The notes under the pieces: generated by a model
The model's input: only the letters and a program-made list of their open reading frames with translations
What the model was told of the DNA's origin: nothing
Database searches by the model: none
From: Pseudoalteromonas phenolica
GTDB taxonomy: Bacteria > Pseudomonadota > Gammaproteobacteria > Enterobacterales > Alteromonadaceae
Reading direction: 5' to 3'
DNA: 64,000 nt
NCBI RefSeq assembly: GCF_001444405.1
Contig: NZ_CP013188.1
Location: 372,001-436,000 of the forward strand
Position numbers and translations under genes: made by a program
Shown: in pieces, positions 41,226-50,712 of the stretch
How positions within the stretch are numbered: position 1 is the first letter of the stretch
Layout: each line of letters starts with the position of its first letter

Positions 41226-42545
41226 TTAAAGTATTTTGCGCAAAGGCTGACCTTCACCCCGATAGAGGCTAATGGGGTTTAGTGTTACTGCATCATTTTC
41301 TTTACGCAGTCTATAGAAATTTTCGGTACATTCAAATGAAAAAGAATTATCAGCTCTTAAGATTAGGCGTTGCTTAGGCTCTTCATTAATTTGTGCATAA
41401 AATTGTTTATTTACTTCAGAAATAGCCATAACGCGCTGATCACTAAATTGGTACTTTCCAACTAGGTTTTTAGTGAAATCTTTACTAATGTTAGTGACTG
41501 GCACAGGTGATAAGTTTAATTGCTTAGCAATCATATCTAGCACTAACGGTCCGGGGTGCTTAACGTCATTGTTACTAAATGCCACAGCATAGAGGTCATT
41601 CTCTGGCAGGTAAATTGACCAAGTCATAAATCCTGGGATCCAGCCTTCGTGGTTAATGGTCTTTTTGCCGCTAATGGGGTAATTATAAAGACCAAATCCG
41701 TAAGGCGAAGTTTCTCCATTATTTAAAACAGTTGGAGTTATCATTTTTTGATAATTATGTTTAGAGATAACTTTTCCATTCACGAGCGCTTGATGCCAAC
41801 GACTCATATCTTCAAGGGTTGATGTAATTGCACCTGAGGCATAAATCCAACTTCTGTCTACTTTGATAGGTGAATCATTGTGGCTTGTATAGCCTATAGT
41901 GCCAGTGTTTCCTTCACCTTGTTTAGTTACATATGAGTGATTCATTTGTAAGGGTTTAAAAATATGTGTTTTTAAATAGTCGGCATAAGTTAAGCCCGAT
42001 ACCACTTCTATGACTTTGCCGAGTAAGACATAACCTGTGTTTGAGTAGTTAAATACCTCGCCTGATTTGGCAATCGGAGTTTGCTTAGTGATCTCTTTGA
42101 TTATGTCATCAAGACTTCTTTCTTGGTGCCAAATATTTCTAATTCTCGGGTCATTATTATAGTTTGGTAAACCGGAAGTATGGCTAAGTACACGTTCAAC
42201 GGTGACTTGTGCATAGTCTTTAGGCAAACCTTCAATGAAATCTCCAAGCGTGTTAGATAATTTTAATTTATCGCGTTCAGCAAGCTGTAAAATGGCTGCG
42301 GCAGTAAATTGTTTTGATACTGAGCCAATTTGAAAAACGTCCTCAAGTTTCAGTTGTTGTTTGTTTTGTATATTTGCAAGACCAGCTACACCGCTGTAAA
42401 TCACCTTTCCATATTGTTCTAACCTGACAGCTATTCCGGGATTTGAATTAGAGGTATGGCAGGCGAGAGTTTCGTTAAATGGATTTTGTTTCGCGAACGA
42501 AAGAGGAGCAAATAAAGTGGCAATGAATACAGCAGTCCTAAGCAT
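41226..42545 (-). CDS. Class C beta-lactamase-like serine hydrolase
   Basis: 439 residues, exported (signal peptide 1-19, FIATLFAPLSFA). The beta-lactamase/D-Ala-D-Ala-carboxypeptidase fold is shown by SxxK (IGSVSKQFTAAA, nucleophile Ser and Lys), the YxN motif (VFNYSNTGYVLLG) and a KTG-like HEG motif (KKTINHEGWIPGF). SHTSGLPNY is typical of the esterase/EstB-PbpE group rather than true AmpC. A C-terminal lipocalin-like extension (about 345-439) follows. The reaction may be peptidase, esterase or amidase; resistance is not implied. The ATG at 42545 has AGGAAAA upstream; a longer frame exists but lacks a ribosome-binding site. Confidence 0.87.
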   Translation of the reverse strand: MLRTAVFIATLFAPLSFAKQNPFNETLACHTSNSNPGIAVRLEQYGKVIYSGVAGLANIQNKQQLKLEDVFQIGSVSKQFTAAAILQLAERDKLKLSNTLGDFIEGLPKDYAQVTVERVLSHTSGLPNYNNDPRIRNIWHQERSLDDIIKEITKQTPIAKSGEVFNYSNTGYVLLGKVIEVVSGLTYADYLKTHIFKPLQMNHSYVTKQGEGNTGTIGYTSHNDSPIKVDRSWIYASGAITSTLEDMSRWHQALVNGKVISKHNYQKMITPTVLNNGETSPYGFGLYNYPISGKKTINHEGWIPGFMTWSIYLPENDLYAVAFSNNDVKHPGPLVLDMIAKQLNLSPVPVTNISKDFTKNLVGKYQFSDQRVMAISEVNKQFYAQINEEPKQRLILRADNSFSFECTENFYRLRKENDAVTLNPISLYRGEGQPLRKIL

Positions 42546-42788
42546 GAGTTTTCCTGAATTGATGTGTAGTTGAAAGTTAGCCTTTGCCTCTATTGTTATT
42601 ATTGCAGTAAAGAAGCACAAGATTCTTGAATTAAGCGAACTTAATCAAGTAACTAAACATGCATTACTAAGGGATTGAAGCTGAATCAATAATGAATAAG
42701 TTTAGTGCGGTACTACTGTCATTCACTCAAAAGGTGGGTTTGCAGAGTCGTAAGCATGAACATTAAACGAATAGCTTATTCAAAGAAA
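42546..42788 (-). other. Intergenic region between hydrolase and protease genes
   Basis: With the adjacent terminator this makes about 305 gene-free bases. Apart from the hydrolase promoter, expected near 42560-42640, I see no gene, repeat or conserved site. Confidence 0.4.
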
Positions 42789-42816
42789 AGGCCTTAAACA
42801 GTGATGTTTAAGGCCT
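42789..42816 (-). terminator. Intrinsic terminator of the tricorn-like protease gene
   Basis: AGGCCTTAAACA pairs with TGTTTAAGGCCT (12 bp) across a four-base loop; on the minus strand it is followed by TTTCTTTG. It is 35 bases past the stop. Confidence 0.8.
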
Positions 42817-42850
42817 AGATAACCTGAGCTCAGATTACATAAGTTTTTGC

Positions 42851-45800
42851 TTAGTCTACTTTCTTAAGTAAAACTTCAACTGCTTTTTCGATTTGTTTAT
42901 CACGACCTTGCTCAACTGATTGAGGGTCATTCTTAACAAGGTGATCCGGCATGGTTTGGTTGTTTTCTAGGTACTCACCCTTGGTGTTCTTAATGCCCAC
43001 TTGTGGCACACCCGCGCGGAAATCGCCTGAAATCCCCATTTCCCACCAAACAGCCGTCATTGTACCTGGTACCGGCATACCCACCATTTCACCTAAATCC
43101 AATTGATCGTAAGTGTAAGAGAATGCGTGGGCATCACTGTAGTTACCTTCGTTAATAAGTAGCACAGATGGCTTGTTCCATTGATCGAGCGGATCGCCGT
43201 GATACTGACGACCGCGAACATGCATGGTGAAGTACTCTTCGCCACTCAGTAGTTTTGCAAGATCGTTGTGTAACCAGCCGCCGCCATTAAAGCGAGTGTC
43301 AACAACAATGGCTTTCTTATCAAAATGTTTACCTAATAGACGAGAGTACACGGCTCTAAAGCTTGGATCGTTCATGCCACGCACATGCACATAGCCAAGT
43401 TGACCGCCCGATAATTCTTCTACCAGAGCTTCTCTTGATAACACCCAGCGATCGTACAGTAAGTTATTAACAGTGCGGCTGTTTGTTGGTTTGATGACTT
43501 CATCAAAAAGCGCACCATCAACATCTGCAAAAGTGAAACGTACACGTTGGCCCGCAGTGTGGTTTAATAACTTGAATAAGTTTTGTGACTCACTTAATTC
43601 AACGCCGTTTACAGCTTTAAGCGTTACTCCAGGTTTTACCTTGCTGCTGGCTTTATCAAATGGACCTTTAGCCAATACCTCTTCAACCATAAATGGGTTT
43701 ACATCATTGAAAAACAAACCTAAACGGCCAGTAGTATCATCCGTTGGTTTTCGTGCAGGGCGATAAGATGAACCAATATGTGATGCATTTAGCTCGCCAG
43801 TCATTTCAGCAAATAGGTTCGCGAAGTCACGGCCATGGCCCACTGATGCCACTTTGGCACGGTAAGATTGACCAACTTGGTCCCAGTCGATGCCGTGGTA
43901 ATCATCTCGATAGAATTTATCATCAATGATGCGCCAGCTGTGATCGAACATAAATTCACGCTCTTTAGCTGCTTGTAGTTGCATCACAGGCTTGGTCGAA
44001 ATTGGCTTAAGCGCAATTTTGTTGCCTACTTTACCTTGACGTAGCGTGCCGTCGGCAAGAATAACAATGTTCTTTTCATCTTTGCTAAACGTCATGCTTG
44101 CTCTGCGTGCATTTAGTTTTGCAACCAACTCTGTTTTTCTATCGCGAATTGAATGACGCCATAAATCATAGCCTTTTTCAAAACGTGCAAAGTAGTAAAG
44201 TGCTTTGGTGTCTTTAGTTAAATATGCTTGGCCAAGATCAGATGCATGAACAGTCAGGCGCGCTGTGCGTTGTTCGATGTTATCCCACTCAATCTCAAGT
44301 TTTTCAGCTTTGTCTTCAGTGCCCTTATCGTCTTGCTTTTCTGCTTTTGAGGCTTTTTTCTCAAGCTCTTTATGCAGTGCATATTCTTCTTTAGAGAATC
44401 TAAAACGGTCATAGCTGTCTTGCGTTAAGAAAGCGGCCATAACGTCGAATTCTCTGCCCCAACTACCGTGATCACGTTGGCCATAACGGGCACTGGCCCA
44501 AAGCACAGCTTCACCATCGGTATGCCAAGAAGGTGAGGTATCGTTATAACCCGATAAACTGATATCGCGAGGTTGTTGTGAACCGTCTGATGGGAAAACG
44601 CCGATATTCGTCACAAACAGTCGACTTCTTGGTGCGAAATCCGCAGTCATCCAATAACTATCTGGTGCCCATGCAAAGGTGATATCGCCATCTGCATATG
44701 AGTAGTTATGTTCCTTACCCAGTGCAATGTTTACTTTTTTCGATTCACGATCGATAACCTGAATTTCATCTCGAGCAGATAAAAACGCAATTTTTTTACC
44801 ATCTGGTGAGTAAATTGGTTGGAAGCTATCCGTATCTACTTGGTGAACTACTTCTTCTTTTAATTTTGTCGCCGCAAAGAAATAAGGCTCAGACTCATCG
44901 GCAATCGACGTTTCGTATAAGCCCCAGCTATTGCCTCGTTCGGCAGCGTATAAAAGCGTTCTGCCATCTTTATGGAATGACACAGAACGTTCTTGTTGCG
45001 GCGTATTGGTGATTGCGCGAGTCGTACCGAACTCTGTGCTAGCAACAAACACTTCCCCACGCGCCACAAATGCCACTTCTTTACCATCTGGCGAGACAGA
45101 ATATTCGGTGATTTTGCCACCTAGCATGGTTGTCATCATATCGTCTTCTTGCACGTCATTTGCGATATTGATCTTCACGTGCTTAGGCTTGCCACCTTTT
45201 GACGTGTAAATACTGCCATGGTGTGCAAATGCTAATGTACCATTGTCACTGATAGATAAGCTGCGAACAGGAAATTGCTCAAAATCAGTGATTTGCTTTT
45301 TGTTGTCGCCATCTAAATCAGCGCGCCATACGTTAAATGCGCCCGACTTTTCTTCAGACGTATAATAGTAAGTATTATTATTAGCCCAAACCGGGTTGTG
45401 GTCGCCGCCCTCAAAAGTTGTCAGTTGGGTATGCTCACCTGACACTAAATCTTGTAGCCAAACATCACGGGCAAACGCAGATACATCGTGCTTTCTAAAC
45501 TCGTTTTCGTAAGCTTTTTCATCACGATAAAGTACTTTCTTGCCATCAGGTGAAAACTTTAATTCAGATGCTGGAATGGTTGATAGCATCTTAGGGGTGC
45601 CGCCGTTTAATGACACCGTATAGCTTTCAGTTAATCGTGCAGTAGGAAAAATCGTAGAGTCTTTAGAATCTTGGCGTGCTGATGTGAAAAGTACCGCTTT
45701 GTCATTTTTTGCAAAATCTTGAGGAACATCATTGGCTGAATGGTAAGTCAGACGTTTAGCTTTACCGCCCGATGATGGCATGAGGTAGACATCTAAATTG

Positions 45801-46060
45801 CCATTTCTATCGCTTGCAAAGGCGATATGCTTGCCATCATTAGACCAAACAGGGTGACCATCCCAATCGCTATGCAGGGTTAAAGGGCGGGCAGTACCAC
45901 CTTTGGCTGGTACGGTATAAATATCACCTTTATAAGAGAAAGCTATTTGCTTACCGTCTGGTGAAATGCTGCTGTGTAGAAACCACTCTTCACTTTTAGA
46001 GGCATGTGCTTGAGCAGTTAAAACAGCTAATGCACAAAGTGTGTATTTGGCTGATGGCAT
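42851..46060 (-). CDS. Tricorn-like periplasmic protease (beta propellers, PDZ, S41 peptidase)
   Basis: 1069 residues with a signal peptide (1-20, VLTAQAHA). Residues 25-560 form PD40/WD40-like propeller repeats (ISPDGKQIAFSYKGDIYTVP, WSNDGKHIAFASDRNGNLDV, FSPDGKKVLYRDEKAY, YSPDGKKIAFLSARDEIQVI). A charged linker near 570-600 (KAEKQDDKGTEDKAEKLE) leads to the tricorn core domains, then a PDZ domain (about 770-850) and an S41 domain (about 860-1069): VDTRFNGGGWLHNDLAKLL and EGNYSDAHAFSYTY with nucleophile Ser975; the SH of ELNASHIGSSY is the likely catalytic His. Tricorn degrades peptides into short pieces; exported bacterial relatives probably digest proteins in the periplasm or outside. Confidence 0.9.
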   Translation of the reverse strand: MPSAKYTLCALAVLTAQAHASKSEEWFLHSSISPDGKQIAFSYKGDIYTVPAKGGTARPLTLHSDWDGHPVWSNDGKHIAFASDRNGNLDVYLMPSSGGKAKRLTYHSANDVPQDFAKNDKAVLFTSARQDSKDSTIFPTARLTESYTVSLNGGTPKMLSTIPASELKFSPDGKKVLYRDEKAYENEFRKHDVSAFARDVWLQDLVSGEHTQLTTFEGGDHNPVWANNNTYYYTSEEKSGAFNVWRADLDGDNKKQITDFEQFPVRSLSISDNGTLAFAHHGSIYTSKGGKPKHVKINIANDVQEDDMMTTMLGGKITEYSVSPDGKEVAFVARGEVFVASTEFGTTRAITNTPQQERSVSFHKDGRTLLYAAERGNSWGLYETSIADESEPYFFAATKLKEEVVHQVDTDSFQPIYSPDGKKIAFLSARDEIQVIDRESKKVNIALGKEHNYSYADGDITFAWAPDSYWMTADFAPRSRLFVTNIGVFPSDGSQQPRDISLSGYNDTSPSWHTDGEAVLWASARYGQRDHGSWGREFDVMAAFLTQDSYDRFRFSKEEYALHKELEKKASKAEKQDDKGTEDKAEKLEIEWDNIEQRTARLTVHASDLGQAYLTKDTKALYYFARFEKGYDLWRHSIRDRKTELVAKLNARRASMTFSKDEKNIVILADGTLRQGKVGNKIALKPISTKPVMQLQAAKEREFMFDHSWRIIDDKFYRDDYHGIDWDQVGQSYRAKVASVGHGRDFANLFAEMTGELNASHIGSSYRPARKPTDDTTGRLGLFFNDVNPFMVEEVLAKGPFDKASSKVKPGVTLKAVNGVELSESQNLFKLLNHTAGQRVRFTFADVDGALFDEVIKPTNSRTVNNLLYDRWVLSREALVEELSGGQLGYVHVRGMNDPSFRAVYSRLLGKHFDKKAIVVDTRFNGGGWLHNDLAKLLSGEEYFTMHVRGRQYHGDPLDQWNKPSVLLINEGNYSDAHAFSYTYDQLDLGEMVGMPVPGTMTAVWWEMGISGDFRAGVPQVGIKNTKGEYLENNQTMPDHLVKNDPQSVEQGRDKQIEKAVEVLLKKVD

Positions 46061-46274
46061 TGTTGTTGTCCTTTTCGTTATTTTTTCTATTTTATTTGCG
46101 TGTTACATAGTAACAACTCACTTAGACAAAGTATCAAAACAATAGACAAATGGGCTTTAAAATACGTCAAAATCGTATTTTTAAAACTTTATTAATAAAT
46201 AGTGAACTTAGGTTTTATTTTGTGCGTAATATCGAAATCGATTCTGGGCAAGTTAAACATCAAAAGGTGTTGGT

Positions 46275-46571
46275 TTGAAATTGAGTAAGTTAGAAAAATA
46301 TTTTTTTGTAGATAAAGTAATTTATCACTCTCTAGATCTCGCGTTATATAACGTGAGTGCGGTTATTGATGGTAAAGAGTTTATGATAACCGATGAAAAA
46401 GGTCAGAGATTAAAAAGCCATAATTTTATTTCACTACAAAAGCAATTAAGAAATGTCAAAGCTAAAACTCAAGTTATGAGGCATACCAGCGCCTATGATG
46501 AAATGGTGGGAGGCCCAAGCAAATCTGATAACGCACTTGAGGTGCCAATAGGCGATAATCAACTTTATTGA
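46275..46571 (+). CDS. DUF6482-like small protein
   Basis: 98 residues starting at a TTG codon with AAAGG upstream (MKLSKLEKYFFVDKVIYHSL). It reads KVIYHSLDLALYNVSAVIDG, KEFMITDEKGQRLKSHNFIS and ends with a flexible tail. The VISxDxxxYxVxVxxxGxE-type strand pattern resembles DUF6482 proteins of marine gammaproteobacteria. It is cytoplasmic with no enzymatic motif. The unusual start codon and family call are moderately certain. Confidence 0.6.
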   Translation: MKLSKLEKYFFVDKVIYHSLDLALYNVSAVIDGKEFMITDEKGQRLKSHNFISLQKQLRNVKAKTQVMRHTSAYDEMVGGPSKSDNALEVPIGDNQLY

Positions 46572-46775
46572 AAAGCATCTAGGACCCCTTACTTTCAAGT
46601 CGCGCATTTTCAGAATGTTAAATGTCGTTAACTTCTGCAATATTCTCTTTATTTCTTCCAAGTGTTCCGAACTCCAATTGTTTAATTTTCTTTAAATAAA
46701 TTTAAAACTTTCTGATCGTTTAGAAATTTCCACCCGTAACTCTGTATGAACTTTAAACACAAGAGGAATGTAGAG

Positions 46776-48956
46776 GTGGTTAAATCAATCAAACTTGGGG
46801 CAGCATTGAGTCTTTCATTGTTGCTAGCAGGCTGTAATGACGATGACAATAAAATAGAAATACAGCCTCCTGTTCAAGAACCCAATTCGGTTTATGACGT
46901 GGCAGTTGCGAGTGGAGATTTCAAAACCTTGGTTTCATTATTAGAAGCCACAAACTTGGGCGACACACTCGACAATACTGACGCTACTTTTACCGTTTTT
47001 GCTCCGACTGATGCGGCTTTCGCAGCATTAGGTCAAGAAACTTTGGACGCATTAGCGCAAGACCCAGACAAACTTAGTAGCATTCTTACTTATCATGTTT
47101 TGGGGAATAAAGTTGCAGCCGAAGCCGCGTTATCAAGTGCAGGCAACACGGTTGAAACAGTAAATGGCGCTAATATCGCATTATCACTTTCGGGTGATGA
47201 CCTGCTTATCAACACCAGTACCGTTACTGCGACAGACGTTATGGCTGACAATGGTGTGATACATGTTATCGATGCAGTGCTCATGCCACCTGCGCCAACT
47301 GAATCAAATGCAAACATTGTAGAGACTGCAAAAGCTGCGGGTAACTTTGAAACTTTAATTGCAGCGCTTGAACGTACAGGATTAGACAGTGTATTGTCTG
47401 ATGATTCAAGTACATTCACAGTATTTGCACCAACTGACGCAGCTTTCGCAGCAGTGGGCGACAAATTAATAAATACTTTACTGGCAAACCCTGATGTACT
47501 TTCTGACATTTTAAAACAACATGTCTTACCAATAAATGCAGATTCAGTGACAGCCATGTCTTTAAATGGTAAATCAGCAAAAACGGTATTAGAAAATGAG
47601 TTGTCTATTTCTATTAATACTGAAACAGACTCTTTAATGTTTGGCGGCGCTAAAATCGTGACGAAAGATATAGTTACGACGAACGGTACTATACACGTTA
47701 TTGACAGTGTAATTGTTGGAGACATCTCACTACCACAAAGTTATGGCACAATTGCAGACGTAGCTTCTGAAAATGGCAGCTTCGATACGCTTGTGTCTTT
47801 ACTTACAGCTACAGGACTAGACAGCGAAGTGTCAGATCCAACAAAAACATTTACTGTTTTTGCTCCCACAGATGATGCATTCGCAGCGCTAGGTCAAGAA
47901 ACATTGAATGCTTTGCAAAATGACCCTGAAACACTAAAAGATATTCTACTTTTTCATGTTATTGCTGAACAAAAAATCATGTCAGACGTAGCAATATCAG
48001 TTGCAAATAGCGAAGAAAGTTTAATTGAGATGGCCAACGGTTCAAATGCTGCGTTATCAACAACAGGCTCTACACTATTTATAAATGATGCGGCCATATC
48101 AGCGGCTAATGTAATGGCAGATAACGGTATAATTCATGTTCTAGACAAAGTAATTATGCCATTGAAAGAAACGGGCGATCTCAACAAAACGGTAGCTCAA
48201 GTTGCTACAGAAACAGAAAGCCTATCCACCTTAGTGACGGCATTGAGTGCTGCAGATTTAGTTGGTGCGCTAAATAACCCTAGCGATAAACTAACTGTAT
48301 TCGCACCGACTAATGCGGCATTTAAAAAGATCCCTGCAGACTCACTTAATGCATTACTTGCTGATAAAGATGCCCTAAGTGCAGTATTGAAGCAGCATGT
48401 GTTAAATTCTCGAGTGAATAGTTTAAATGCTTTTGCAGCTAATGGTGTTGAGGTTGAAACGCTTCAGGGCAATAAACTATCAGTCAATTTAGTGAATTTT
48501 GCAGGTGTATCTAACACAGATAACGACATAGTCACTTACAGCAAGAACACTGGTACATTAGTGTCTGCCGCTGGATCTGCAATGGCAGGAAAAACACTCT
48601 ATGTTTTCGACGGTGATTTAGAGAATTCAATGAGCCAATGTGTAGACACATGTGCAACAAATTGGCCACCAGTTACAGCAACAGCAGATGGCATTGAAAA
48701 TGTACCAGGTTTATCTCTAGTAGAGAGAGCTGATGGTTCAATGCAAGTTGCTTATTTGGGTCGTCCTTTATACACCTTTATCCAAGACGAGGCCTTAGGT
48801 GATATGAAAGGTGATGGTGTAAATGACGTTTGGTGGGCTGTTAAATTACCAACATCAGGCCTTCAAATCGAAGGTTCAAATGTCACAACCACAGATATTT
48901 ATACTTCAAACGGCGTGGTACATTTAATTGATACTGTGATCACTGAAGTTAAGTAA
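46776..48956 (+). CDS. Lipoprotein with four FAS1 domains and a nested PF03640-type domain
   Basis: About 726 residues. From a GTG with AGGAA 7 bases upstream, the signal peptide reads KSIKLGAALSLSLLLAGC (lipobox LAGC) and is followed by NDDDN; Asp nearby may affect sorting. An ATG at 46746 would add ten residues but has no ribosome-binding site. Three full fasciclin domains follow (each with TFTVFAPTDAAFAA and then MADNGVIHVIDAVLMP-type H2 motifs). The fourth begins LTVFAPTNAAFKKIPADSL but is interrupted at about residues 580-690 by TLYVFDGDLENSMSQCVDTC and ATNWPPV, YLGRPLYTFIQDEALGDMKG, the 'secreted repeat' family, before the H2 motif VTTTDIYTSNGVVHLIDTVI resumes. FAS1 domains usually mediate adhesion. 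Confidence 0.88.
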   Translation: MVKSIKLGAALSLSLLLAGCNDDDNKIEIQPPVQEPNSVYDVAVASGDFKTLVSLLEATNLGDTLDNTDATFTVFAPTDAAFAALGQETLDALAQDPDKLSSILTYHVLGNKVAAEAALSSAGNTVETVNGANIALSLSGDDLLINTSTVTATDVMADNGVIHVIDAVLMPPAPTESNANIVETAKAAGNFETLIAALERTGLDSVLSDDSSTFTVFAPTDAAFAAVGDKLINTLLANPDVLSDILKQHVLPINADSVTAMSLNGKSAKTVLENELSISINTETDSLMFGGAKIVTKDIVTTNGTIHVIDSVIVGDISLPQSYGTIADVASENGSFDTLVSLLTATGLDSEVSDPTKTFTVFAPTDDAFAALGQETLNALQNDPETLKDILLFHVIAEQKIMSDVAISVANSEESLIEMANGSNAALSTTGSTLFINDAAISAANVMADNGIIHVLDKVIMPLKETGDLNKTVAQVATETESLSTLVTALSAADLVGALNNPSDKLTVFAPTNAAFKKIPADSLNALLADKDALSAVLKQHVLNSRVNSLNAFAANGVEVETLQGNKLSVNLVNFAGVSNTDNDIVTYSKNTGTLVSAAGSAMAGKTLYVFDGDLENSMSQCVDTCATNWPPVTATADGIENVPGLSLVERADGSMQVAYLGRPLYTFIQDEALGDMKGDGVNDVWWAVKLPTSGLQIEGSNVTTTDIYTSNGVVHLIDTVITEVK

Positions 48957-48972
48957 ACATTCACGAAACTAT

Positions 48973-49009
48973 AAGCGCCTTGCATATGGAACTATGGGGG
49001 CGCTTTTTT
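48973..49009 (+). terminator. Intrinsic terminator of the FAS1 lipoprotein gene
   Basis: AAGCGCC and GGCGCTT pair across a loop of about 19 bases and are followed by a run of six T. Confidence 0.75.
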
Positions 49010-49087
49010 GTATCTACGTATTGTTACAGTGATGAATAAATTATTTCTGTGTTTTTAGAAGAAGAGTGAAAAAACGGTCAGATTATT

Positions 49088-50710
49088 TTACTTGATAGGA
49101 AACTTACTCAATACTCTGATAATTTCTTGCTCTGAGATAGGTTTTGCAATGAAGTCATCCATTCCGATTGAAAAACACTTTTCTTTGTCTTCATCAAATG
49201 TGTTCGCTGTCATTGCTACTATGCTAGGTCTTTGATTTTTATATCTCAATATAATTTCTTTAGTCGCATCATGGCCGTTCATTACAGGCATTTGTATGTC
49301 CATGAAAATAAATGTGTAATGCTTTTGTTCTAATTTATCTAACGCGACTTGCCCGTTTTCTGCGATATCGTATTTATAACCAAGTTTTTCTAGTAATAGG
49401 CCTGCGACTTTCTGATTAATTAAGTTATCTTCAACTATTAATATTGTGTGAGGTTGTAACTCTGAGATTGTCGCTTTTTTCTGAGGTGTACTGCTTGATG
49501 TGGCCGTCATCTTATCATCAGCTACTTTCTTCAATGGCAGTATGACGTCAAATTTAGTCCCTTTACCAAGTTTGCTATGAACTTTAATGTCACCATTCAT
49601 TGCTTTTGCTAACTTTGATGAAATAGCTAAACCTAAACCTGTGCCGCCGTATTCCCGAGTTGTTGACCCATCACCCTGAATGAAAGGCTCAAACAACCAA
49701 GTTTGTGCATCTTCAGTCATGCCGATTCCCGTATCTTCAACTTCTATCTTTAATTCAAAATTATTATTCTTTAGCGATTGACCAGTTACAGCGATAGATA
49801 CACTGCCATTTTTCGTAAACTTAACAGCATTATTAAGTAAATTATGTAAGAGTTGCTTTATTCTTAATACATCTCCGATTAGCTGTGCAGGCAAATCAGG
49901 TTGAATACGTTTAGATAAGGAAAGATTTTTAAAACTTATTTCATGTTCTAATTCAGACGTCATACTCTGAATTAGTTTTTCAAGTGAGAAGGGACTCGAA
50001 AGTAACTTAATGTTATTCGTTTCTAGCTTGCTATATTCTAGAACATCGGTGACAACTGTGAGTAAGTTTTCAGTACTCTGATGTATTGTGTCTAACATTT
50101 CTTTCTGATTTGATTCAAGTTGAGTGCTTTGTAACAACTGAACGAGATTTAAAATGCCATTCATTGGTGTTTTTAGTTCATGAGACATATTGGCTAAAAA
50201 CTCTGACTTGAGCTGGTTAGAACGTAACAATACTTGAGCTTCATTTTTTAATTTTAGCCTTTTATGTTCTTCAGCTTTAGTGATCAATAGTCGTTTTACC
50301 GCTGCGCTAAAAAGCTCAATGATAATAAGGGAGGAAGAATTAAAAGCATGACCTTGCTGCAAAAAAACAAGAGTATGAGTTTTGTCTTGTTCAAGGGGCA
50401 GTACCTGATAAATAAGGTAATACTGAACTTTGTTGATGAGCACAACGGTATTGTTTTTAAGTTCTTTTATTGGCAATAATTCAATAGTTTCTTTTAGGTG
50501 TCGATCATCTTCACCATATAAACAGTCTATATGTTCTTCATTGTCTATCATGAGACAATAATCAAAGTTTAACGTCCAAAGTAATTTATTGACGGCATTG
50601 AGTAAGATTTTTTGAGACGACAGATCTGCATGCATACTATCGTCAGCAAGATTACTGGTAAGTTCAATTAAAGAAGATAGTTGGTAAGAGTCAATTACAC
50701 TGCCATTCAT
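49088..50710 (-). CDS. Soluble hybrid sensor histidine kinase with receiver domain
   Basis: 540 residues without membrane helices. Residues 1-145 look like a GAF-type sensing domain (LLWTLNFDYCLMIDNEEHID, CLYGEDDRHLKETIELLPIK). The H box is LKSEFLANMSHELKTPMNGI; the ATPase domain has N box LLHNLLNNAVKFTKNG, G1 EVEDTGIGM, F WLFEPFIQGDGSTTREYGGT, G2 GLGLAISSKLAKAMNG. The receiver (about 425-540) has acidic VEDN, the phospho-acceptor in FIFMDIQMPVMNG and MTANTFDED. It starts 2 bases after the AhpD-like gene stop, so the two are probably co-translated; there is no separate output domain, so phosphate must pass to another protein. Confidence 0.9.
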   Translation of the reverse strand: MNGSVIDSYQLSSLIELTSNLADDSMHADLSSQKILLNAVNKLLWTLNFDYCLMIDNEEHIDCLYGEDDRHLKETIELLPIKELKNNTVVLINKVQYYLIYQVLPLEQDKTHTLVFLQQGHAFNSSSLIIIELFSAAVKRLLITKAEEHKRLKLKNEAQVLLRSNQLKSEFLANMSHELKTPMNGILNLVQLLQSTQLESNQKEMLDTIHQSTENLLTVVTDVLEYSKLETNNIKLLSSPFSLEKLIQSMTSELEHEISFKNLSLSKRIQPDLPAQLIGDVLRIKQLLHNLLNNAVKFTKNGSVSIAVTGQSLKNNNFELKIEVEDTGIGMTEDAQTWLFEPFIQGDGSTTREYGGTGLGLAISSKLAKAMNGDIKVHSKLGKGTKFDVILPLKKVADDKMTATSSSTPQKKATISELQPHTILIVEDNLINQKVAGLLLEKLGYKYDIAENGQVALDKLEQKHYTFIFMDIQMPVMNGHDATKEIILRYKNQRPSIVAMTANTFDEDKEKCFSIGMDDFIAKPISEQEIIRVLSKFPIK

Positions 50711-50712
50711 AA

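Noticed and set aside
41226..42545. Antibiotic-resistance AmpC beta-lactamase
   Set aside because: The motifs (SHTSGLPNY, HEG in place of KTG, lipocalin-like tail) fit the broader serine hydrolase/esterase group, so a resistance function is not supported.
47093..47725. 210-codon minus-strand frame inside the FAS1 lipoprotein gene
   Set aside because: Antisense to repeated FAS1 domains; its low-complexity Ser/Val/Thr composition mirrors the coding repeats.
46794..48950. Tandem DNA repeats across the FAS1 gene
   Set aside because: The similarity is at protein level between diverged FAS1 domains; there is no exact nucleotide tandem array.
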